In this document: piece after piece, positions 23,056 to 32,431 of the stretch
Layout: the number at the start of each line of letters is the position of its first letter
Numbering within the stretch: position 1 is the stretch's first letter
Translations under genes and position numbers: made by a program
Source of the DNA: an uncultured Desulfatiglans sp.
Lineage (GTDB): Bacteria; Desulfobacterota; DSM-4660; Desulfatiglandales; Desulfatiglandaceae
Direction of reading: 5' to 3'
DNA length: 64,000 bases
NCBI GenBank assembly: GCA_900498135.1
Contig: LR026961.1
Coordinates: 1,991,325 to 2,055,324, forward strand
Notes under the pieces: generated by a model
The model's database searches: none
What the model saw: only the letters and a program-made list of their open reading frames with translations
What the model was told of the DNA's origin: nothing

Positions 23056-24021
23056 ATGGACATGAAAGTATTGATCACCGGCGGCGCCGGTTTCATCGGG
23101 TCACACCTGGCGGAACACCTGCTGGCCCAGGGGGATGAGGTTTTCGTCATCGACAACCTGTGGACCGGGCGTCTATCCAACCTGACGGCGGTTCAGGGGG
23201 ACAAGCGGTGCCACCTCGTGGTGGAGACCATCCTGAACGAGTCGGTCATGAACGAGCTGATCTTCAAGGTGGACCACATCTACCATCTGGCGGCGGCGGT
23301 GGGGGTCCGGAACATCATGGACCATCCGGTCGAAACCCTCGACACCAACGTCAAAGGGACCGAGGCGGTTCTGCGTCTGGCCAACCGCTTCAAGAAAAAG
23401 GTCTTCATCGCCTCGACCTCGGAGATCTACGGGAAGCATGTGGAGCACGATCTTTCCGAGGAAAACAACCGGGTGATGGGGTCCGTGAAAAAACGGCGGT
23501 GGGCCTATGCCTGCTCCAAGACCCTGGACGAGTTCCTGGCGCTCGCCTACTTCGATGAAAAGAAACTGCCGGTGGTTATCGGAAGGCTGTTCAACACCGT
23601 CGGCCCCCGGCAGACCGGACAGTACGGGATGGTGCTGCCGAATTTCGTGCAAAGCGCCCTCCTCGGCAAGCCGATCACCGTCTACGGCACCGGGGAGCAG
23701 ACCCGCAGCTTCACGGACGTGAAGGATGTGGTCCATGCGATCACGCGCCTCATGTCCGAGCCGCAGGCCGAGGGGGATGTCTTCAATGTGGGGAATGACC
23801 ACGAAGTCAGCATCAATGATCTCGCTGCACGGGTGAAGGAGATGACCGGCAGCCCCTCCGAGATCGAGCACATCTCCTATGAGAAGGCCTACGGCCCGGG
23901 GTTCGAGGACATGGAGAGGCGCTGTCCGAACATCAGCAAGATCCGCGACCTGATCGGCTTCGAGCCGGCCCGCGACCTGGATGCCATCATCCAGGGAGTG
24001 ATCGATTACTTCAAGGCCTGA
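23056..24021 (+). CDS. NAD-dependent nucleotide-sugar epimerase/dehydratase
   Basis: A 321-residue extended SDR enzyme. The NAD loop is GGAGFIGSHLAEHL near residues 9-22; the active site has STSEIYG and YACSK (Tyr-x3-Lys) at ~150-154. NTVGPRQTGQYGMVLPNFVQSAL and the DVKDVVHAI segment resemble UDP-glucuronate decarboxylase and UDP-glucose 4-epimerase relatives. Product sugar cannot be fixed from sequence. It follows the NusG-like gene by 22 bp and is likely cotranscribed; it would supply a modified sugar for surface polysaccharide. Confidence 0.85.
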   Translation: MDMKVLITGGAGFIGSHLAEHLLAQGDEVFVIDNLWTGRLSNLTAVQGDKRCHLVVETILNESVMNELIFKVDHIYHLAAAVGVRNIMDHPVETLDTNVKGTEAVLRLANRFKKKVFIASTSEIYGKHVEHDLSEENNRVMGSVKKRRWAYACSKTLDEFLALAYFDEKKLPVVIGRLFNTVGPRQTGQYGMVLPNFVQSALLGKPITVYGTGEQTRSFTDVKDVVHAITRLMSEPQAEGDVFNVGNDHEVSINDLAARVKEMTGSPSEIEHISYEKAYGPGFEDMERRCPNISKIRDLIGFEPARDLDAIIQGVIDYFKA

Positions 24022-24156
24022 GATCTGCCTGAAACCGGTTTCCCCGCGCCGAGCGAGTCCCCTCTTTTCCTGGTGGTCTGGCGGTCACGAAGCTTGGCGC
24101 ACCCTGAACCTACTTGTCCGGCAGCGCCGGGGCGCCTGGCCTCCAAATCGCGCTGC

Positions 24157-24267
24157 TTGGCATGATCACTGGTGATCTCGAAGAGGCAGCAAGGAGCGAG
24201 GAAAGAACGTATGAGAACTCAGGTGGAAGTTGGCATGATCGCTGGTGATCTCGAAGAGGCAGCAAGG
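24157..24267 (+). repeat. 38-bp tandem direct repeat upstream of the secretion operon
   Basis: A 38-bp unit beginning TTGGCATGATC and ending GAGGCAGCAAGG occurs at 24157-24194 and 24230-24267 with a single difference. The period is 73 bp. The 518-bp gap (24022-24539) between the epimerase and gspE has no gene besides this and a promoter candidate. Confidence 0.7.
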
Positions 24268-24398
24268 GCAGCGGGCAGGCTCCCGGCAGCGGGCGCCGGC
24301 TCGCTCGAGGGCCGTCATCGATCGCCGGGCAGCAGGCTCCTCCCGTTCATGCGCTGTAAACCTTTCAAAAAGGTAATGTTTTTTCTTCATGGTAAGGC

Positions 24399-24428
24399 TT
24401 GCATGTCCGAGAATCTTTCAAGTAGAAT
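24399..24428 (+). promoter_or_regulatory. Candidate promoter of the type II secretion operon
   Basis: TTGCAT (24399-24404) and TAGAAT (24423-24428) are separated by 18 nt, about 110 nt upstream of gspE, in a locally AT-rich patch. Not a strong consensus. Confidence 0.35.
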
Positions 24429-24539
24429 TGTTCGTCGAAGTTTGGGCACTGCACCGGTCTGGATCCGCCGGTCGGCGCAGGGCCGCCGATAAGAGCGCGG
24501 CTTTTGCGATGGAGGCCGCGATCCAGGGAAAGCGTTGAC

Positions 24540-26054
24540 ATGCTGATATCCTACCAGGACTATCCAAAAGAACCGATCGTTCTCGAAAACCTTTCCGTTA
24601 AATTCATGCGGCAAAGCCGATTCGTTCCTCTGTCCATAAACGACGGTACGCTCCATGTGGCCATGGCGGACCCGGATGACTTCTACACCGTCGATGCCCT
24701 GCGTCTGGCCTCCGGTCTGGAGGTCGAGGTGGTGCAGGGACGCGACGAGGATATCAACGATGTCATCGAACGTCTTTACGGGGCCGGAAGCCAGTCGATC
24801 GAGACGATTATCGAAGAGGCGGGCAAGGATATCTACGAGTTGTCGGTGGGTGCGGAAGAGGATGTGGACCACCTCCGCGACCTCGCCGCCGAGGCCCCGA
24901 TCATCCGCCTGGTCAACCGCCTCATCCTGAATGCCGTGGAGTTGAAGGCGAGCGATATCCACTTCGAGCCCTTCGAAAAGGAGTTCAAGGTAAGGTACCG
25001 GATCGACGGGGTGCTGCACGATGTGGAATCGCCTCCCCGCCGGCTCCAGGCCGCCGTCATATCGCGCGTCAAACTGATGGCGAAGCTCGACATCGCCGAG
25101 AGGCGCCTGCCTCAGGACGGCCGGATCAAGCTCAAGATCGGGGACAAGGAGATCGATTTCCGCGTCTCCACGATCCCGACCCTTTTCGGCGAGAGTCTCG
25201 TGATGCGGATCCTCGACCGGGACACCCTGATCCTGGATTTGCGGAAGATCGGCTTCCCGAACGATATCCTGGAGCAGTGGGAGGATCTCATCTCGCAGCC
25301 CTATGGCATGATCCTCGTAACCGGGCCGACCGGAAGCGGCAAGACATCCACCCTCTACACGACACTTGCCAAGATCAACTCTCCGGAAAACAAGATCATC
25401 ACGCTCGAGGAACCGGTCGAGTATCAGCTAGCGGGTGTGAACCAGATCCAGGTGAATTCCAAGATCGGGATGACGTTTGCGAGGGGCTTGCGCTCCATCG
25501 TGCGCCAGGACCCGGACATCATCCTCGTGGGCGAGATCCGGGACAAGGAGACGGCGGATATCGCCATCCAGTCGGCCCTGACAGGACACCTTCTGTTCAG
25601 CACCCTCCACACGAACGATGCCGCGGGGGCGGTCACCCGCCTCCTGGACATGGGGGTCGAGAGCTTTCTCCTGAGCTCCACGCTCCTCGGTGTCCTGGCC
25701 CAGCGGCTGGTCCGGATCATCTGTCCGGAGTGCAAGACGGAGGCCCAACCCGATGAAAAGCTTCTCCGCACGATGGGGGTTGGCCCGGAGGACATCGAAG
25801 GCATCACCTTCATGGCTGGAAAAGGATGCGAATACTGCCGCGGCACGGGCTTCAAGGGAAGGACCGCCATTTTCGAATACCTGCCCGTCAATGATGCCAT
25901 CCGGCGGGAGGTCAACGCCCATGCCAGCACGGAAAGGATCAAGGACGTCGCCATGGAGCGCGGGATGCGGACGCTGCGCCAGGACGGCTGGATGAAGGTG
26001 AAGGAGGGGCTTACGACCATCGCCGAGGTCTTGAGGGTGACACTGGAAAAATGA
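24540..26054 (+). CDS. gspE: Type II secretion ATPase GspE
   Basis: A 504-residue cytoplasmic ATPase that powers pseudopilus assembly. The N-terminal MshEN-like domain (~1-130) is followed by the ATPase domain with Walker A GPTGSGKTST (~263-272), Walker B region (DIILVGEIRD), the His box GHLLFSTLHTNDA and a tetracysteine zinc motif (CPEC near 400 and CEYC near 430). Start ATG 24540 is chosen after an upstream in-frame stretch of poor quality. First gene of the operon; the gspF start follows its stop by one nucleotide. Confidence 0.96.
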   Translation: MLISYQDYPKEPIVLENLSVKFMRQSRFVPLSINDGTLHVAMADPDDFYTVDALRLASGLEVEVVQGRDEDINDVIERLYGAGSQSIETIIEEAGKDIYELSVGAEEDVDHLRDLAAEAPIIRLVNRLILNAVELKASDIHFEPFEKEFKVRYRIDGVLHDVESPPRRLQAAVISRVKLMAKLDIAERRLPQDGRIKLKIGDKEIDFRVSTIPTLFGESLVMRILDRDTLILDLRKIGFPNDILEQWEDLISQPYGMILVTGPTGSGKTSTLYTTLAKINSPENKIITLEEPVEYQLAGVNQIQVNSKIGMTFARGLRSIVRQDPDIILVGEIRDKETADIAIQSALTGHLLFSTLHTNDAAGAVTRLLDMGVESFLLSSTLLGVLAQRLVRIICPECKTEAQPDEKLLRTMGVGPEDIEGITFMAGKGCEYCRGTGFKGRTAIFEYLPVNDAIRREVNAHASTERIKDVAMERGMRTLRQDGWMKVKEGLTTIAEVLRVTLEK

Positions 26055-26055
26055 T

Positions 26056-27285
26056 ATGACGGCCTTTTCCTACAGAGCCAGCGACCCGTCGGGCAAGATC
26101 GTACAGGGGAGCCTGGAGGCGGACGACCAGAAAGCGGCGGTGGGGCGGCTGCAGGAAATGGGGTACATCCCCATCCGGATCTCCCAGGCGGGGGGTAAGG
26201 GCCGGCGGTTTGGACTGGATCTGTCCGGCTCCGCGTCCGCTGTCTTCAAGCGCATCACCAACAAGGACGTCATGGTGTTCACGCAGGACCTGTCGGCGCT
26301 GCTCTCCGGCGGGCTGCCCGTGGACCGTGCCCTGTCCATCCTGATCGAGGCGGTCGAGAAAGACCGGTTCCGGGAAATTGTCACGGATATCCTCAAGACG
26401 GTTCAGGGTGGAAGCTATCTCTCGGATGCCCTTGCGAAGTATCCGCGGGTCTTTTCCAGGTTCTACATCAATATGGTGCGGGCGGGGGAGGCCGGCGGCG
26501 TTTTGGAGGCCGTGCTGGAGCGGTTGGCCATTTTCCTCGAAAGCTCCCAGGACCTGCGCGATTTCATCAAATCGGCCATGATCTACCCGATCTTCCTCAT
26601 CCTGGTCGGCGGGGCGTCGCTGATCATCCTGATGACCTACGTCATCCCGAAATTTTCCCTGATCTTCGCCGAAATGGGCGGTGCGATCCCTTGGCCGACC
26701 CAGATGCTGCTGGCCGTAAGTGAGGCGCTTCGGAGTTATTGGCCGATCCTGCTGGCCTTGCTCGCGGCGGCGGTCTTCGCTTCGAGGCGGGTGGCCCGCT
26801 CCCCGAAGGGCCGGCGCAGGCTGGACCGGCTCAAATTGACCCTTCCCTTCACAGGGGACCTGGTGAGCAAGGTCGAGGTGGCCCGTTTCACCCGCACGCT
26901 CGGGACGCTGACGCGGAGCGGGGTTCCGATCCTGCAGGCCCTGCAGCTGGCGACGGATATCATGGGGAATGTCATCGTCCGCGAGTCGCTCTCCGAGGTC
27001 TACGAGCGGGTCAAGGAGGGGGAGCGTTTGTCGAAGCCCCTCGGAGACATCGCAGTCTTTCCGCCTTTGGCGATCCAGATGATCATGGTCGGTGAGGAGA
27101 CCGGCCGGATGGACGACATGCTTCTACGGGTGGCGGAGAACTATGAGAAGGTGGTCAAGAACCTGATCAAGCGGCTGGTCAGCTTCCTCGAGCCGGCCAT
27201 GATCCTCTTGATGGGCGTCGTGGTGGGGTTCATCGTGATCTCGATGCTGATGGCCATCTTCAGCATGAACGATATGCCGTTTTAG
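26056..27285 (+). CDS. gspF: Type II secretion inner-membrane protein GspF
   Basis: A 409-residue polytopic protein with two T2SF domains, each ending in hydrophobic segments: helices near residues ~170-195 (AMIYPIFLILVGGASLIILMTYVI), ~220-240 and a final one at ~375-402. The motifs VFTQDLSALLSGGLPVDRALSIL and VARFTRTLGTLTRSGVPILQALQLATDIMGN are typical. It forms the platform on which GspE acts. The start overlaps the gspE stop region (TGATATG). Confidence 0.95.
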   Translation: MTAFSYRASDPSGKIVQGSLEADDQKAAVGRLQEMGYIPIRISQAGGKGRRFGLDLSGSASAVFKRITNKDVMVFTQDLSALLSGGLPVDRALSILIEAVEKDRFREIVTDILKTVQGGSYLSDALAKYPRVFSRFYINMVRAGEAGGVLEAVLERLAIFLESSQDLRDFIKSAMIYPIFLILVGGASLIILMTYVIPKFSLIFAEMGGAIPWPTQMLLAVSEALRSYWPILLALLAAAVFASRRVARSPKGRRRLDRLKLTLPFTGDLVSKVEVARFTRTLGTLTRSGVPILQALQLATDIMGNVIVRESLSEVYERVKEGERLSKPLGDIAVFPPLAIQMIMVGEETGRMDDMLLRVAENYEKVVKNLIKRLVSFLEPAMILLMGVVVGFIVISMLMAIFSMNDMPF

Positions 27286-27605
27286 GGGCGCCGGGCACCG
27301 GTCGGCTGGAGGGCGCCCCATGCCGGTTCCTGGAGGTTCGTAGGCCGCTTCGATCTGAAGGGGACCGGATGAGAACCTGCCGGAGGCACCCGGCCGCCAG
27401 CCCGTTTGTCGGCGGGGATGCCCCGGAAGTCCCGCAGGATCGCATCGCGAATGAGGAATTGTCTTCGAACAGGGGCTGGTTTCGATGAACTCGAAAGGAT
27501 AGAGGATCGCTGCGGGCGGGGTTATGCTCCATCACGGTGGATGAACTGTCATCGGATTACGGTGTGAGTCGTTGGAGAATACTGGGAAAGCGCGGAGGAA
27601 AAACA
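27286..27605 (+). other. Gap before gspG with a GC hairpin
   Basis: This 320-bp intergenic segment has no gene. A GGGGCGCC / GGCGCCCC hairpin lies at its left edge (27285-27320), right after gspF, which could reduce or terminate read-through, and a separate promoter for the highly needed major pseudopilin would fit the remaining space. I see no clear promoter consensus. Confidence 0.35.
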
Positions 27606-28037
27606 ATGAGAGATCGATGCAGACGGCAACAGGGTTTTACACTGATCGAACTTCTGATCGTCATGGTGATCATCGGCCTCCTGGCGGCCCTGGTGGGGCC
27701 GCGCATGTTCGGGAAGGTGGACGAGTCCAGGCAGCGGTCGGCCAAGGCGCAGATCTCGCTTTTCGAGACGGCCCTGGACACCTACCGCCTCGACACGGGA
27801 AAATACCCGACCACGGATGAAGGGCTCGAGGCCCTGCGGACAAAGCCGTCCGGGGTCGAGCGTTGGGATGGTCCGTATCTGAACAAAGAGGTCCCGAAAG
27901 ACCCCTGGGGGAACGAGTACGTTTATCAGTCGCCCGGCGAGCATGGCGATTACGACCTCAAGTCGTATGGGGCCGACGGCAGTCCGGGGGGTGAAGGTTC
28001 GGATATGGACATCGTGAACTGGAAGGACATCGGCTAG
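27606..28037 (+). CDS. gspG: Major pseudopilin GspG
   Basis: A 143-residue pseudopilin. The short basic leader MRDRCRRQQG precedes the prepilin peptidase site G^FTLIELLIVMVIIGLLAALVGPRMF, with Glu at +5. The C-terminal domain has the calcium-binding/glycine-rich pattern of GspG (DPWGNEYVYQSPGEHGDYDLKSYGADGSPGGEG). GGAGG 7 nt upstream sets the ATG at 27606. It polymerises into the pseudopilus that drives secretion. Confidence 0.97.
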   Translation: MRDRCRRQQGFTLIELLIVMVIIGLLAALVGPRMFGKVDESRQRSAKAQISLFETALDTYRLDTGKYPTTDEGLEALRTKPSGVERWDGPYLNKEVPKDPWGNEYVYQSPGEHGDYDLKSYGADGSPGGEGSDMDIVNWKDIG

Positions 28038-28233
28038 CGCCGGCGATGGCCTCTAAGAAGACCGGTCTTGCCGGCGGAGACCGGATGAATGCGGCCCCGT
28101 GGGTAAAGGGCCGCCCGGGGCCGTCGGCCCGATCGGCCCGCGGCGGCCGGGATGATCACAACAAGTGAAGCACGAGAGCCGTCATGCATGCTCCGGGGGG
28201 AAGCCATTGGAAGGGTTGAGGGGTGCGGGGCGA

Positions 28234-28773
28234 ATGCCTCGGAGGACAGGATGCCCCGGCTTCACGCTCATGGAATTGCTGGTGGTGCTCGTCTTGATAA
28301 GCCTTGTGGCGGTGGTTGTGGGGGTGCGGGCCGGCGGTGGATTGAGCGGGGCGGCGCTCCGGGACGCCGCCAAGAAGACGGCGGCCACGCTTCGCTATGC
28401 CCGCAGCCAGGCCAGTTGGGAGGGAGTCCCTTACGTGGTTCTGTTTTCGTTCGAAGACAATGCCCTGGCGCTTCTGGCCGTTCGCCCCGAAACGGAGGAC
28501 CAGGATGAGCCGGATCCGGACAGGAGCGAGGTCCGGCGCGACGAGCTTGGGCGTGTCATCCTGAAGACCTATACGCTGCCCGAAGGGGTGCGCCTCGAAA
28601 AGGCGGTTTGGGACGAAGACGAGAGGACGAGCGGGCTTTTCGAGATTGTATTTTCCCCCACCGGCGGCTGCACCGGCGGTGAGTTGGTTTTCGTCAACCA
28701 GCGCGAGGCGCGCTACCGCGTAGCCGTGGATTTTATCACCGGCGGTGTGCAGCTGACTCAGGTCGTGGATTGA
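28234..28773 (+). CDS. gspH: Minor pseudopilin GspH
   Basis: A 179-residue protein with leader MPRRTGCPG^FTLMELLVVLVLISLVAVVVGV, then a beta-rich C-terminal domain (LRDAAKKTAATLRYARSQASWEGVPYVVLFS), as in GspH/FimT proteins. The ATG at 28234 is preferred as it gives a normal short leader; a GTG at 28165 would add 23 residues. It lies in order between gspG and gspI. Confidence 0.85.
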   Translation: MPRRTGCPGFTLMELLVVLVLISLVAVVVGVRAGGGLSGAALRDAAKKTAATLRYARSQASWEGVPYVVLFSFEDNALALLAVRPETEDQDEPDPDRSEVRRDELGRVILKTYTLPEGVRLEKAVWDEDERTSGLFEIVFSPTGGCTGGELVFVNQREARYRVAVDFITGGVQLTQVVD

Positions 28774-28774
28774 A

Positions 28775-29350
28775 ATGGCTCCTCCTCGAACAAGACGCCT
28801 TCGACCGCATGGGTTCCGGGGTCATGTCCCGCGGGCGCTGCGGATTTTCGCGCGGCCGGAGAAAGGATGCCGGTCGGGGGAGGGCTGCGTCCGTTTTCTG
28901 CCGTCGCCGGGCCCGGACCGCTTGAGGGTGGAGGCGGGCTTCACACTCATGGAGATCCTGGTGGCGGTCGCTGTGCTGGCGATCTGCCTGGTGACGATCA
29001 TGCAGCTCTTTTCGGGAGGGCTCCGTTCGAGCAGGATCGCGGTGGATTACAACCGGGCGGTCTTTCACGCCCGCGAAAAGATGGAGCAGATCCTCGCCGT
29101 CGAGAACCTGGGGGAGGGCGTTGAGGAAGGGGATTTCGGCGACGGCTTCCGCTGGTGGGCCGAGACGGTGCTGGTGCTTCCGGAGGTGGAGGAGGCGGTC
29201 GCGGACGATAATATGCCTGTCATCGATCTGCCGTTCGATATCCTGTATGTCCGAGTCGTGGTTTTTTGGGGCGCGGGGGACAAGGAGAGGCAGTTCGAAC
29301 TCGAGACAGCCAAACCGATCGAGCCCGTTTTGTTGGCGGATGAGGGTTAG
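28775..29350 (+). CDS. gspI: Minor pseudopilin GspI
   Basis: The prepilin site is AGFTLMEILVAVAVLAICLVTIMQLFSGGLRSSR, followed by the short GspI-type C-terminal domain ending EPVLLADEG. As drawn from ATG 28775 the leader would be 55 residues, far too long and Arg/Pro-rich; the true start is probably internal, at the TTG near 28922 or the GTG near 28928, giving a leader of six to eight residues. The gene follows gspH by 1 nt and overlaps the gspJ upstream region. Confidence 0.8.
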   Translation: MAPPRTRRLRPHGFRGHVPRALRIFARPEKGCRSGEGCVRFLPSPGPDRLRVEAGFTLMEILVAVAVLAICLVTIMQLFSGGLRSSRIAVDYNRAVFHAREKMEQILAVENLGEGVEEGDFGDGFRWWAETVLVLPEVEEAVADDNMPVIDLPFDILYVRVVVFWGAGDKERQFELETAKPIEPVLLADEG

Positions 29351-29354
29351 CGGA

Positions 29355-30005
29355 ATGAGCCGGCCGGCTGCAGGGGGATTTACGCTCCTGGAACTGATGC
29401 TTTCGATGACTATCATGGCGGTGGTGATCGTGCTCGTCCTCGGGGCCTTTCAGTTGGGTGTCCGGGCCTGGGAAAAGGGCGAGAGGGATATCGGCTCCTC
29501 TGAGCGCCAGCGCGTCGTTTTGGATCTGATAAAGCGCCAGATCGCCTCGATGTGGGTCCGGGTGCCGCCTCCAAGCCTGAATGAAGATGAGCAGGTCCTG
29601 CTGTTTAAAGGGGATGAACGGTCGATGTCGTTCATCTCCCACAAGGCGCTGGCTCCAGGGCACAAGTTCGGGATGGTTTATGTCCGATACGATGTGCTGC
29701 GGGATGGGGAGGGCGGCACCGGCATCCGGCTTTTCGAGGAGAACACGGTCTTCATGGGGCCCTATGCCGACCTTGGCCGGATCAAGGACAAGGATACGGT
29801 CTGGCTCCTCGAGGGGGCGGAGGCGGTCCGATTTGCCTACCTCACGCCGGAAACCGACGGCTCGCCGGGCGAATGGGTCGATGCCTGGGACGCGCTGGAG
29901 TATCGAGGCTACCCGAAGGCGGTCGGCATTTCGTTTCAGGGGGCGGGGGACGAGGCCGTGATCGAGGTTGTCGCCCCCATCCTGCCGGAGGTCTTCTTTG
30001 ACTAG
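29355..30005 (+). CDS. gspJ: Minor pseudopilin GspJ
   Basis: A 216-residue pseudopilin with leader MSRPAAGG^FTLLELMLSMTIMAVVIVLVLGAFQLG and a larger periplasmic domain, ending VVAPILPEVFFD. The ATG at 29355 follows GAGGG at good spacing; another ATG at 29340 overlaps gspI. GspJ joins GspI and GspK in the tip complex of the pseudopilus. Its 3' end overlaps the gspK start. Confidence 0.88.
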   Translation: MSRPAAGGFTLLELMLSMTIMAVVIVLVLGAFQLGVRAWEKGERDIGSSERQRVVLDLIKRQIASMWVRVPPPSLNEDEQVLLFKGDERSMSFISHKALAPGHKFGMVYVRYDVLRDGEGGTGIRLFEENTVFMGPYADLGRIKDKDTVWLLEGAEAVRFAYLTPETDGSPGEWVDAWDALEYRGYPKAVGISFQGAGDEAVIEVVAPILPEVFFD

Positions 30006-31035
30006 GCGGCGCCGCGCTCAAATGCTTCAGGAGGAAGGGTTCGCCCTTTTCCTGGTGCTGTGGGTCCTCATGTTTCTTTCCGTGATCGTTGGGGAGTTCT
30101 GCTACGCCATGCGGACAGAACTCAACATCGCCCGGAATTTCAAGGAGGAGACGCAGGCCTACTATGCGGCGAGGGCGGGGCTGTGCCAGGGCCTGAAGAT
30201 GGTCATTGAAAACGAGCTGCGCCCGCAGGAGATCATGCGCATCGAAGAGGAGGTGCAGACCGGTGAAGAATGGGACGGCGAAGGGCGCGACCAGCTTCGG
30301 ATCAACGTCAAGCTGCCTCCGGCGCCGTTCGGGCGCGCCGGCTATGAGTTGATGATCGGCAACGAGAGCGGGAAGGTCAACCTGAATCAGGCCGGCCCGG
30401 AGCTTCTGATGATGATGCTGAACGGCTTCGAGTTGGAGGACGCCGACCGGGAGGTCATCGTGGACTCCATCCAGGATTGGCGGGATGAAGACGATTTGCA
30501 CCGGGTGAACGGGGCCGAGACGGACTATTACAAGGGCCTGCGCCCTCCCTACGAGGCGAAGAACGGGCCCTTCGATTCCGTCGAGGAGCTGCTCCTGGTA
30601 AAGGGCGTCACGCCCGAACTCTTCTACCACGGACTCAAGGATCTCGTCACGGTTTATCCGTCCCCGGATGCGCCGGGGTTCAGCATGCGCCGGAGGGGGG
30701 CGGGGGGGGACCCCCATCGGATCAATATCAACGCCGCCTCTCCGCAGATGCTGCTGGCCTTGCCGGGGATGACCGAAGATCTTGTACAGGCGCTTCTCGA
30801 ATACCGGGAATCGCAGGATTTTCTGGCCGAGAGCGACATCGTCGGTGTCGTCGGCCCGGACGTCTTTCGAATGATCCAGCCCTTCGTGACGTTGCGGCTG
30901 AATCCATACTACACGCTGACGGCGACGGGTCTGCTGCCCGATAGCCGCGTCAGGCAGACGGTGGAGATGCTCGTCGAGGTCGACAGCCGGTACCCCAAGC
31001 AGTACCGGGTTGTGCGGTGGATCGATGGGGTGTGA
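29998..31035 (+). CDS. gspK: Minor pseudopilin GspK
   Basis: A 345-residue protein with a basic leader (TRRRRAQMLQEEG) before the hydrophobic segment FALFLVLWVLMFLSVIVGEF. It lacks the usual +5 Glu, as is typical of GspK. The remainder has two SAM-like domains (SGKVNLNQAGPELLMMML, and RININAASPQMLLALPGM). The TTG at 29998 overlaps gspJ; an ATG at 30022 would shorten the leader. It caps the pseudopilus tip. Confidence 0.9.
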   Translation: MTRRRRAQMLQEEGFALFLVLWVLMFLSVIVGEFCYAMRTELNIARNFKEETQAYYAARAGLCQGLKMVIENELRPQEIMRIEEEVQTGEEWDGEGRDQLRINVKLPPAPFGRAGYELMIGNESGKVNLNQAGPELLMMMLNGFELEDADREVIVDSIQDWRDEDDLHRVNGAETDYYKGLRPPYEAKNGPFDSVEELLLVKGVTPELFYHGLKDLVTVYPSPDAPGFSMRRRGAGGDPHRININAASPQMLLALPGMTEDLVQALLEYRESQDFLAESDIVGVVGPDVFRMIQPFVTLRLNPYYTLTATGLLPDSRVRQTVEMLVEVDSRYPKQYRVVRWIDGV

Positions 31036-31050
31036 TGAAGGAGGTGGATC

Positions 31051-32424
31051 TTGGCATTGAGAACCTGCATCGGCGTCGATATCGGCCGTGAAAAGGTCAG
31101 GATGGTTTATCTGACCCAGAGCGGCAAGAAGGTGCAAGTCGCCGCCCATGCGGTCTATCCGATCGGGGAGGAAATAAAGCCGGGCGGTCTGCATGAACTG
31201 CTGCGCGAATTCATGCGGGAGAATCGGATCGCCGGCACCGACATCTACGCGGGCGTCGGCCGTGACCGGGCCTTTGTCCGGTTCATCGATCTGCCGCTCG
31301 CGGTCAAGGAGAACCTCCGGGAGACGATCGGTTACGAGATCGAAAAGTATATCCCCTTTCCCGCGGAGGAGGTTTGTTTCGATTTCGAAGTGGTGGCCGA
31401 GGACCGGGAAGCGGGGCAGATGAAGGTCCTGCTGGCGGTGGCGAGGCTTCGGAGCATCGAACCGCTTTTCGGGGACGGCGCATCCTCTTCCCTGCTGCTC
31501 TCCGGAATAGAGCCGAGCGCCTCCGCACTGGCCAATTTCTGCCTTTTGGGGGTCGGATCGGTGGGGCGTGGGTCTGCCGCTTTTCTCTTCTCCGGGGATG
31601 GCGACGCCGAGCTGAACCTGGTCGAAGGGCGAAGACTCATCTATTCTCGGGCGTTTCCAGCCGGAGCCGGCCGGGCGGGTCAGGTCCAGGCTTGGGTCGA
31701 AGGGCTCCGAAGGCTCAGGAAAGAGGTCGAGGGTCCGGATGGAGGGGGGCTCATCCCAGTCTATATCAGCGCGGAGGAGACCGCCTTTGCGGCCCTTTCG
31801 TCGGATGATGGTTTGAGCGGCTTCGAGCCGAGGCCGGTGGACCCGGATGGGCTCGGTTTGCCGTCGCGCCATTTTATCCCGGCCTATGGGCTGGCATTGC
31901 GAGGCCTTGGGGAGGGATTCGTCAAGCTCGATCTTCTGCCTCCCCGCTACCGCAAGAAGGCGAGCCGGACGGGTTTGTATGTGTTCTCGGTCCTGGCGGT
32001 GCTGGTTGTCGTTCTGGCCTTTGCGTGGGGAGCCGGATCGTATCACCAGGAAAAGGACTACCTCGCCCAGTTGGAAGAGGCGCAGACACAGCTCGAGGCC
32101 GACGTGAGCCGCATCCGGGAGATCACCGCCGAAAGCGAGGCGCTCGAGGCGCGGATCGGATACTTGAACAGCCTGGAGCAGGGAGACACGCAGGTCCTCG
32201 ACATCCTGAGGGAGCTGACGCGGCTCATCCCGGAAACGGCCTGGTTGAGGCGGTTCAGCTATTCGGAGAGGAGCGTCGAGATCGAAGGCTACGCGGACAC
32301 GGCCTCCGAGCTTATCACGCTCCTGGAGGACTCGCCGATATTTAAAGATGTGTCGTTTCTCTCGGGGATTACGAAGTCGCGTGAAGGAAAGGAAACGTTC
32401 CGGATCGGCTTGAAGATCGGGTAG
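31051..32424 (+). CDS. gspL: Type II secretion protein GspL (PilM/PilN-like)
   Basis: A 457-residue bitopic protein. The cytoplasmic part has the actin-like fold of GspL/PilM (CIGVDIGREKVRMVYLTQSGKK; GYEIEKYIPFPAEEVCFDFEVV), then a transmembrane helix near residues ~310-328 (GLYVFSVLAVLVVVLAFAWGAG), a coiled coil (YLAQLEEAQTQLEADVSRIREITAESEALEARIGYL) and a ferredoxin-like periplasmic end. AAGGAGG precedes the TTG start. It links GspE to the inner-membrane platform. The extra periplasmic PilN-like part makes it similar to PilM-PilN fusions. Confidence 0.88.
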   Translation: MALRTCIGVDIGREKVRMVYLTQSGKKVQVAAHAVYPIGEEIKPGGLHELLREFMRENRIAGTDIYAGVGRDRAFVRFIDLPLAVKENLRETIGYEIEKYIPFPAEEVCFDFEVVAEDREAGQMKVLLAVARLRSIEPLFGDGASSSLLLSGIEPSASALANFCLLGVGSVGRGSAAFLFSGDGDAELNLVEGRRLIYSRAFPAGAGRAGQVQAWVEGLRRLRKEVEGPDGGGLIPVYISAEETAFAALSSDDGLSGFEPRPVDPDGLGLPSRHFIPAYGLALRGLGEGFVKLDLLPPRYRKKASRTGLYVFSVLAVLVVVLAFAWGAGSYHQEKDYLAQLEEAQTQLEADVSRIREITAESEALEARIGYLNSLEQGDTQVLDILRELTRLIPETAWLRRFSYSERSVEIEGYADTASELITLLEDSPIFKDVSFLSGITKSREGKETFRIGLKIG

Positions 32425-32431
32425 GGCGGGC

